Below, one piece after another: positions 5,990 through 10,280 of a stretch of 10,280 nucleotides of DNA (its first letter is position 1; every line of letters starts with the position of its first letter). The stretch is from positions 1-10,280 of the forward strand of contig CATMRH010000042.1 in the NCBI GenBank assembly GCA_950073955.1. The letters are read 5' to 3'. The stretch comes from an uncultured archaeon (GTDB lineage: Archaea > Thermoproteota > Nitrososphaeria > Nitrososphaerales > Nitrosopumilaceae). The notes below the pieces were generated by a model, which made no database searches, was not told where the DNA came from, and worked only from the letters and a program-made list of their open reading frames with translations. The position numbers were made by a program, and so were the translations under genes.

Positions 5990-6533
5990 GGAATTTTATT
6001 TAAAAAATACAGTTACTGTTGCAAAAAATCTTCTAGGGAAGAGAATTGTTAGAAAAACAGGCAGGCACGAAATATCAGGAATAATTATAGAAACTGAAGC
6101 ATACAGGCACAAAGATGATCCTGCAAGTCATGCATTTAGAAAAATTACTGAGAGAAATAAAGTAATGTTTGGAGATGTTGGAATAGCTTATGTCTATTTT
6201 ACATATGGAATGCATTATTGTTTTAATGTAGTAGCAAGAAATCCAAAAATTAAAGCAGGAGCAGTTCTTATTCGTGCAATTCAACCTGAAAAAGGAATCA
6301 AGGTAATGCAAGAAAATAGACGAATGATAAAATTTGCAAATCTTACAAATGGGCCTGCAAAATTAACTCAAGCGTTAGAAATAACTAAAGAACAACATGG
6401 TGTAGATTTAACAAAACATTCAAAATTATTCATTACAGAGGGAATAAAAAAATCAGTAAAGATTTCTGCATCACCAAGAATAGGAATTAAAGAAGCAACC
6501 GACAAGTTGTGGAATTTTAAAATCAAAATTTAA
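5967..6533 (+). CDS. mpg: AAG-type 3-methyladenine (alkyladenine) DNA glycosylase
   Basis: This 188-residue monofunctional glycosylase of the human AAG/MPG fold excises alkylated purines and hypoxanthine from DNA. Compared from memory with the human enzyme, the key residues are present: catalytic E44 (in ETEAY; human E125), base-stacking Y46 (Y127), H55 (H136, in DPASH), Y77 (Y159), intercalating Y80 (Y162, in YGMHYC) and N87 (N169). ERNKVMF (62-68) and GPAKL (129-133) are further family signatures. The length matches bacterial and archaeal members, which lack the mammalian N-terminal extension. The start is TTG at 5967, chosen because a strong Shine-Dalgarno sequence lies 5 bases before it and the family N-terminus (LPREFY) begins at once. 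It overlaps udg by 23 bases, so the two repair enzymes are probably made from one message. It ends with a 4-base overlap with the convergent membrane-protein gene. Confidence 0.94.
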   Translation: MILNTLPREFYLKNTVTVAKNLLGKRIVRKTGRHEISGIIIETEAYRHKDDPASHAFRKITERNKVMFGDVGIAYVYFTYGMHYCFNVVARNPKIKAGAVLIRAIQPEKGIKVMQENRRMIKFANLTNGPAKLTQALEITKEQHGVDLTKHSKLFITEGIKKSVKISASPRIGIKEATDKLWNFKIKI

Positions 6534-7168
6534 TCTTCTTCGGGATTGTTTTCATCCAAAGTCCATGGAGCAAATTTCCCCATAATTCTTTGCCAATCCA
6601 ATTTCAAAAGTAGAACTATAATTGCAGTCATAATTGCTCCAAAAACAATAATTCCAATGTAAACAGGTGTAGCATCATCAATATTTGCCAAGAATGGTTC
6701 TATGAAAGATAATCCAATATAATGAGAAATAAAAACAATGATGTAACTAAGAACAATTTTGCCTGTAAGTGTTGCAATAAAAAATCTTTTTGGATTATAC
6801 TTTGCCAATCCTAATGGAACAAATATGATATCATCAGGCATTGGGGTTGCTGCAGCAACAAATGCAGCTGCTGCACCATATTTCTTAACTAATCTCTCAA
6901 ATGGGCGCATTCTTTTTCGAGTTTTTTCATTCATGATTCGTCTACCACTAAAACTAACAAAAAAGATCATTTGTTTTGCAACAGTAGCAGTTATTGCAGA
7001 CAACAGTGCTAAAACATGTAGATCATATTCATTACCAACAGACATTGTAGCAAGCAGCAAAAATCCAGGCAATGGGACAAATGGAATAAGGGAACCAAAG
7101 AAATTAACTAAAGCTAAAATCAGATAACCATCTTCTGAAGCAAATGGAAATATATCAGTAAAATTCAT
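6530..7168 (-). CDS. VTT/DedA-like membrane protein
   Basis: This 212-residue integral membrane protein of the VTT (SNARE-associated/DedA) superfamily has hydrophobic segments near 14-44, 50-72, 100-122, 127-152 and 168-190. Two family-type re-entrant motifs are visible: a PFVPLPG stretch (29-35) followed by a small-residue helix, and ATPMPDD (107-113) followed by PLGLAKYNPKRF (118-129), the usual Pro/Gly turn with a short basic loop. A basic linker (76-96) connects the two halves on the cytoplasmic side. The C-terminal tail is polar and acidic. DedA relatives have been linked to lipid (undecaprenyl phosphate or phospholipid) flipping and membrane homeostasis, but no substrate can be inferred here. 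The ATG at 7166-7168 gives an ordinary start. It is divergent from a second VTT protein across 125 bases and shares 4 bases with the end of the AAG gene. Confidence 0.85.
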   Translation of the reverse strand: MNFTDIFPFASEDGYLILALVNFFGSLIPFVPLPGFLLLATMSVGNEYDLHVLALLSAITATVAKQMIFFVSFSGRRIMNEKTRKRMRPFERLVKKYGAAAAFVAAATPMPDDIIFVPLGLAKYNPKRFFIATLTGKIVLSYIIVFISHYIGLSFIEPFLANIDDATPVYIGIIVFGAIMTAIIVLLLKLDWQRIMGKFAPWTLDENNPEED

Positions 7169-7196
7169 TATTCAAACTATTTTTGGGCATTATTTA

Positions 7197-7217
7197 TTGA
7201 AAACGAATATTTTTCAA
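7197..7217. promoter_or_regulatory. Inverted repeat between the divergent VTT genes
   Basis: TTGAAAA and TTTTCAA form perfect 7-bp arms separated by 7 bases. The repeat lies 29-49 bases upstream of the minus-strand start, where that gene's promoter should be, and about 80 bases before the plus-strand start. It may be an operator shared by both genes; T/A-rich arms make chance occurrence possible. Confidence 0.3.
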
Positions 7218-7255
7218 GGCTTTAAACAAATGAAAATGAGTAATGTTAGAGAGGG

Positions 7256-7264
7256 TTATATTTT
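7256..7264 (+). promoter_or_regulatory. Possible TATA box of the plus-strand VTT gene
   Basis: TTATATTTT ends 29 bases before the ATG at 7294, preceded by a purine-rich GAGAGGG that could act as a BRE-like element. Initiation about 25 bases downstream would leave a leader of a few bases. A GAGGT (7279-7283) 10 bases before the ATG might serve as a weak Shine-Dalgarno sequence if the leader is longer. Confidence 0.4.
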
Positions 7265-7293
7265 GACTCATACAAAACGAGGTAGTACCAGTC

Positions 7294-7800
7294 ATGAGTT
7301 ATGAGTTAATTATGGAATATTACCAACAGGCACAGGACATTCTAGCCAATAATGTATTTCAGGATTATGGAATTATTGGATTATTCTTGAATTCATTGTT
7401 GTCAGCTACTGCGTTACCTTTGCCAACTGAAATTCTGACATCTGCTTTGTTGATAGGAGGAGAAAACGTTTTTCTTGTTGCCATAGCATTAGTTGTAGGA
7501 TCTACGATTGGTGGCCTGTTAAATTATTTTATTGGATTCGGTGGAAATAAACTAGTGAACAAATTCAGGAAAAAGAAAAATGGATATGCTGTCAGGCATG
7601 AAAAGAAAGGCAACAAATTACTTGATAAATTTGGTTGGGGGGCAATATTTTTTGCATCTTGGATCCCTGTAATTGGAGATTTCATTTTGATTTCTGCTGG
7701 TGCAAAGAAAATGAAGTTTACTAAGTTCATCATATTTATGGTCACAGGTAAAATAGTAAAGACAATTGCCGTGGTATCAGGATTTGCGTTAGTGTTTTGA
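7294..7800 (+). CDS. YqaA-like VTT/DedA-family membrane protein
   Basis: This 168-residue membrane protein is closer to the short YqaA branch of the VTT superfamily than its divergent neighbour. Residues 26-56 form the first membrane element with ALPLPTE (40-46), where the acidic residue after PxP is typical. Residues 58-82 span the membrane, and a Lys-rich cytoplasmic loop (85-112) follows. The second half contains FFASWIPVIGDF (119-130), the YqaA-type Trp-Ile-Pro plus Gly-Asp motif, then a helix ending with SAG and a basic turn, and a final membrane helix (about 143-167). The function of the branch is unknown; a role in lipid or small-ion movement is inferred only from the superfamily. It is a single gene: the next coding region begins after 123 bases with its own TATA-like sequence. 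An overlapping 24-codon frame (7230-7304) precedes it and is probably chance. Confidence 0.85.
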   Translation: MSYELIMEYYQQAQDILANNVFQDYGIIGLFLNSLLSATALPLPTEILTSALLIGGENVFLVAIALVVGSTIGGLLNYFIGFGGNKLVNKFRKKKNGYAVRHEKKGNKLLDKFGWGAIFFASWIPVIGDFILISAGAKKMKFTKFIIFMVTGKIVKTIAVVSGFALVF

Positions 7801-7891
7801 GTTATATTTCAAAATAGATAGTGCGATTAACGTCAATGTTAAACAGGATTTAATAAAAAGAAGAAAATTTCATCAGGATGTTTAAACAATC

Positions 7892-7899
7892 ATTAAAAT
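7892..7899 (+). promoter_or_regulatory. Likely TATA box of the 124-residue gene
   Basis: TTAAAATA is centred 28 bases before the ATG at 7924, with no Shine-Dalgarno sequence before the start. This is the standard spacing of a leaderless archaeal promoter. The 123-base gap from the upstream VTT gene holds no other open frame of note. Confidence 0.45.
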
Positions 7900-7923
7900 A
7901 TCATATTTTTACAATCAAATTAT

Positions 7924-8298
7924 ATGACTAACAATGACTTTAAAAAAATTTGTGGCAATATAACCGCCATAAGCCCATTTATCAGATTTGTGGGCGTGGT
8001 TGATGAGATGGGACAGTTGCTAGCATATAGAAGAAGACAAGGCCTAGAACCTCTTTTGGATGTCAAAGATACACAATATCAATTCTCACATATTGCCATA
8101 AAGACAGATCTGGAGGGATTTTTTGATAAGAATCTAGGAGAGGTTGAATTTGTTTGGGAAGAAAGGCAGAAAGTACAGACAATTTCTTTTGCAATCAAAA
8201 AATTAAGAGTGTGGATATCAATTGATAAAAAAGTTTTAAGAACTGAAATGTTAAGAATTATAGATTCATGTCTGCCAATTGTAAAAATACATTCTTAA
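7924..8298 (+). CDS. Small protein, possibly roadblock-like (DUF6659-type), unknown function
   Basis: This 124-residue soluble protein has alternating helices and strands. After an N-terminal helix, residues 20-38 read as a strand-turn-strand pair with FVGVVDEMGQLLAYRRR, which resembles the first hairpin of roadblock/LC7 or profilin-like folds. A middle segment (about 50-75) is followed by strands near 73-79, 84-92 and 94-100, and a C-terminal helix (103-116). There are no catalytic motifs, membrane segments or signal peptide. Small proteins of this size and pattern are common in ammonia-oxidising archaea and I recall them annotated as DUF6659; this is memory, not a search result. Roadblock proteins often bind small GTPases or signalling partners, but no partner is encoded nearby. 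It is a single gene, convergent with the ABC ATPase after 40 bases. Confidence 0.8.
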   Translation: MTNNDFKKICGNITAISPFIRFVGVVDEMGQLLAYRRRQGLEPLLDVKDTQYQFSHIAIKTDLEGFFDKNLGEVEFVWEERQKVQTISFAIKKLRVWISIDKKVLRTEMLRIIDSCLPIVKIHS

Positions 8299-8338
8299 AT
8301 CTTTAACAACTTGTTCCGTTCGATTATCTAATTCAACA

Positions 8339-9277
8339 TTATTTTTCATATTCATAAAGCCAACATCTAACATATCCAGTTTTAGTTTTAAATTTTGGAG
8401 GAACCTGTTTGCATTTTTCAATTGCCAAAGGACATCGCTCTATAAATCTACATTCTGTTGGGGCATCAAGTAAGCTAGGAGGAATTCCTTTAATGTATTT
8501 GGGAATATTTCCTTTTAGTGTTGGAATTGATTCTAAGAGTCCTTGTGTGTAAGGATGTTTTGGATTTTTGTAAATTTCTTCAGAAGAACCAAATTCCACC
8601 ATATGTCCGCCATACATAATACCAATCTTGTCGGCAATTTCAGACAACACTGCCAAATCATGTGTAATTAGCATAAAAGACGTGCCACTTTTTTTGAGGT
8701 TTTTGAATAAATTTACAATTTCTGCCTGAATTAACACATCAAGTGCAGTAGTGGGTTCATCAGCAATTACAAATTTTGGTTTGAGAAGCAACGCCATTGC
8801 AATAACTACTCTTTGTTTCATTCCTCCGCTTAACTCATGAGGATATTTTTTCAAAATAGATTCATCTAGACTAACTGAATGGATGGCATCTGAAATTACT
8901 TGTTTAGCATCACCATCAAAGTTATGTTGCTTTAGAATTTCAATGAATTGTTCTTTAATAGTAAAAACAGGATCTAATGAATTCATCGCACCTTGAAAAA
9001 CCATAGAGATTTTTTTCCATCTATAGTTTTCATCAAAATCAGATTCTTTCATTTCTAAAATGGAATTTCCATCAAATAGAATTTCACCTTCTACTTTGCC
9101 ACCAGAAAGCATTCGGATAAATGACAGCCCCAATGTACTTTTCCCACATGCACTCTCACCTGCAATTCCCATAGATTTTCCATCTTCTAATTCAAAATCT
9201 ACATCATCTACTGCATAAACTGGGCCTTTTGATGAATTGTACTTTGCTGATAATCCTTTGACCGAAAGAAAAGTCAT
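8339..9277 (-). CDS. Oligopeptide/dipeptide-type ABC transporter ATPase (OppD/DppD family)
   Basis: This 312-residue nucleotide-binding subunit would power uptake of peptides or similar solutes by a membrane complex. Features in order: P-loop GESACGKST (40-48), Q-loop Q95, signature LSGGM (149-153), Walker B ending in ADE (172-174) and followed by PTTALD, the D-loop, and switch H206. The P-loop has Ala where relatives usually have Gly (GESGxGKS), which still fits GxxxxGKS. After HPYTQGL (241-247, the oligo_HPY signature) come four cysteines, C276, C282, C289 and C305, in the pattern CRF..RCP..C..VRCW. A bacterial DppD structure is reported to hold a 4Fe-4S cluster in this region. No permease, binding protein or second ATPase gene is present on either side: the gene is flanked by a convergent hypothetical and divergent aspS, so it is an orphan here. 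The substrate cannot be told from sequence alone. Confidence 0.92.
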   Translation of the reverse strand: MTFLSVKGLSAKYNSSKGPVYAVDDVDFELEDGKSMGIAGESACGKSTLGLSFIRMLSGGKVEGEILFDGNSILEMKESDFDENYRWKKISMVFQGAMNSLDPVFTIKEQFIEILKQHNFDGDAKQVISDAIHSVSLDESILKKYPHELSGGMKQRVVIAMALLLKPKFVIADEPTTALDVLIQAEIVNLFKNLKKSGTSFMLITHDLAVLSEIADKIGIMYGGHMVEFGSSEEIYKNPKHPYTQGLLESIPTLKGNIPKYIKGIPPSLLDAPTECRFIERCPLAIEKCKQVPPKFKTKTGYVRCWLYEYEK

Positions 9278-9306
9278 ATATTTCTTTGATCTAAACTAGA
9301 ATTTGA

Positions 9307-9320
9307 GTTTATTTTATTAA
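9307..9320 (-). promoter_or_regulatory. Possible TATA box of the ABC ATPase gene
   Basis: On the minus strand this reads TTAATAAAATAAAC, centred about 37 bases before the ATG at 9277, allowing a leader of roughly ten bases. It lies in the 148-base divergent gap with aspS. For aspS, the TAAAATTT-like stretch near 9400-9407 is the better candidate. Both are weak calls in A/T-rich DNA. Confidence 0.3.
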
Positions 9321-9425
9321 AAACTGGTTTAAAATTCGCTATTTTTATCACATGATTCTGTTGTCATTTATTCCCTAAACACCGAAACCTTGACATGAGA
9401 TAAAATTTGAGGATAAAAGATAGGT

Positions 9426-10280
9426 ATGGTTTTTGTTAAAACTCACGACATTTCAGAACTAACTACAGAATTAATTGGAAAACAAGTGGTATTAGGAGGG
9501 TGGATTGAAGACCTTCGAAAATTAGGAAAGATGACATTTATTACACTACGTGATGTATCAGGAATTTCTCAAATTATTGTTAAAGGAGAATTAAACGATA
9601 CATTAGGAGAAATTAACCGTCAAAGTGTTGTAAAAGTTAAGGGAATTGTACAAGAAACAAAAGCTCGAGATTTTGCTTTTGAGGTTAAAGCCGAAGAGAT
9701 AGAAGTTTTAGCAAAAGCAATCCATCCATTACCAGTTGATCCAATTGGAAGGCTAGAGAGCAACATTGACACAAGATTAAACCATCGTGCATTAGATATG
9801 AGGAATCAAAGGACAGCATCAATTTTCAAGTTAAGGCATCACGTATTACAATCATTACGTAAAACATTATCAGAAAAAAAATTCTTAGAAATTACTACAC
9901 CAAAAATTATCGGCAGCGCAAGTGAAGGTGGAGCAAATCTATTTTCATTAGATTATTTTGGAAAAACAGCATACCTTGCACAAAGTCCACAGTTATACAA
10001 AGAACAAATGACAATTGGATTAGAACGAGTTTTTGAGATTTCAAATTTTTATCGAGCAGAAAAGTCTCACACAGGAAGACACTTGACTGAATTTACTAGC
10101 ATCGACATAGAGGCAGCATTTATGGACTATGAAGATGTCATGGATATTTTAGAATATTTAGTATTGGAGGTATACAAATTTGCATCTGAAAATTGCAAGA
10201 AAGAGCAAGAGGTAATTGGCCATACCATAGAAATTCCAGTCTCACCATTTGAGAGAATTACTTACAATGATTGTATTGAG
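9426..10280 (+). CDS. aspS: Aspartyl-tRNA synthetase, archaeal/eukaryotic type (partial, 3' end off window)
   Basis: The first 285 codons of a class IIb synthetase that charges tRNA-Asp are visible; the right edge cuts it at a codon boundary. The N-terminal OB-fold anticodon-binding domain spans about 17-98, starting VVLGGWIEDL, with FITLRDVSG. DTRLNHRALDMR (115-126) is the AspRS-type link into the catalytic domain. EGGANLF (167-173), AYLAQSPQLYK (182-192) and motif 2, around FYRAEKSHTGRHLTEF (208-223), follow, then SIDIEAAF, which distinguishes AspRS from AsnRS (usually HLELE). GGANLF and RHLTEF resemble eukaryotic cytosolic AspRS more than the euryarchaeal form. Motif 3 is beyond the window. 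The ATG at 9426 follows GAGGATAAAAG with no standard Shine-Dalgarno sequence at the right spacing. Whether it also charges tRNA-Asn cannot be settled here. Confidence 0.95.
   Translation, partial: MVFVKTHDISELTTELIGKQVVLGGWIEDLRKLGKMTFITLRDVSGISQIIVKGELNDTLGEINRQSVVKVKGIVQETKARDFAFEVKAEEIEVLAKAIHPLPVDPIGRLESNIDTRLNHRALDMRNQRTASIFKLRHHVLQSLRKTLSEKKFLEITTPKIIGSASEGGANLFSLDYFGKTAYLAQSPQLYKEQMTIGLERVFEISNFYRAEKSHTGRHLTEFTSIDIEAAFMDYEDVMDILEYLVLEVYKFASENCKKEQEVIGHTIEIPVSPFERITYNDCIE

Noticed and set aside
6075..6311. Minus-strand open frame with many Cys and Ile residues
   Set aside because: It is antisense to the catalytic core of the AAG-type glycosylase.
6759..7127. A 122-codon plus-strand open frame
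   Set aside because: It is antisense to the VTT membrane-protein gene, which has clear membrane segments and paired proline motifs; no ribosome site or promoter supports the plus frame.
7230..7304. A 24-codon frame overlapping the start of the YqaA-like gene
   Set aside because: It lies mostly upstream of the likely transcription start set by the TATA-like sequence at 7256-7264, so it would not be in the message.
7524..7745. Minus-strand open frame
   Set aside because: It is antisense to the YqaA-like gene and has no supporting signal.
9299..9337. Nested short inverted repeats (GAATTT/AAATTC and AGTTT/AAACT) between the ABC ATPase gene and aspS
   Set aside because: The arms are 5-6 bases of A/T-rich sequence with a mismatch and long spacing; this is expected by chance in such DNA.

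Overview
The window looks like a stretch of chromosome from an ammonia-oxidising archaeon (Nitrososphaerota, Nitrosopumilus/Nitrosarchaeum-like). Four things suggest this: the visibly AT-rich, densely packed DNA; the PIN-ATPase-KH protein found across archaea; an archaeal/eukaryotic-type aspartyl-tRNA synthetase; and start codons that mostly lack Shine-Dalgarno sequences but have T/A-rich TATA-like stretches about 25-30 bases upstream. The assignment is inferred from family content and was not confirmed by any search.

Layout. 1-993: two minus-strand genes, a zinc-ribbon/transmembrane/Glu-rich-tail protein cut by the left edge and a small hydrophobic hypothetical. 1129-1593: a DtxR/MntR-type manganese regulator, ending tail to tail (14-base overlap) with the next gene. 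1580-3400 (minus): a PIN-ATPase-KH protein of the PINA kind. 3438-3650 (minus): the C-terminal half of a response-regulator receiver domain, apparently a decayed gene. 3651-3970: a non-coding-looking stretch with two perfect 14-bp palindromes upstream of a possible 46-codon gene. 3971-6533 (plus): a tight cluster of tldD, a family 4 uracil-DNA glycosylase and an AAG-type alkyladenine DNA glycosylase, with a 3-base gap and then a 23-base overlap. 6530-7168 (minus) and 7294-7800 (plus): two divergent VTT/DedA-like membrane proteins. 7924-8298: a small protein that may be roadblock-like. 8339-9277 (minus): an isolated oligopeptide-type ABC ATPase with a four-cysteine C-terminal module. 9426 to the right edge: aspS, partial.

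How the genes relate. The clearest functional unit is the tldD-udg-aag cluster, where two base-excision-repair glycosylases are translationally linked; the aag start is a TTG set by an unusually strong Shine-Dalgarno sequence. The nearby PINA-type ATPase, whose Sulfolobus relative acts at Holliday junctions, gives the region a loose DNA-repair flavour but lies on the other strand. The remaining genes look like ordinary single-gene units. I see no mobile element, CRISPR array, tRNA, rRNA or convincing new multi-gene system. The features most worth a second look are the palindrome-flanked small gene, the broken receiver domain, and the orphan status of both TldD and the ABC ATPase.
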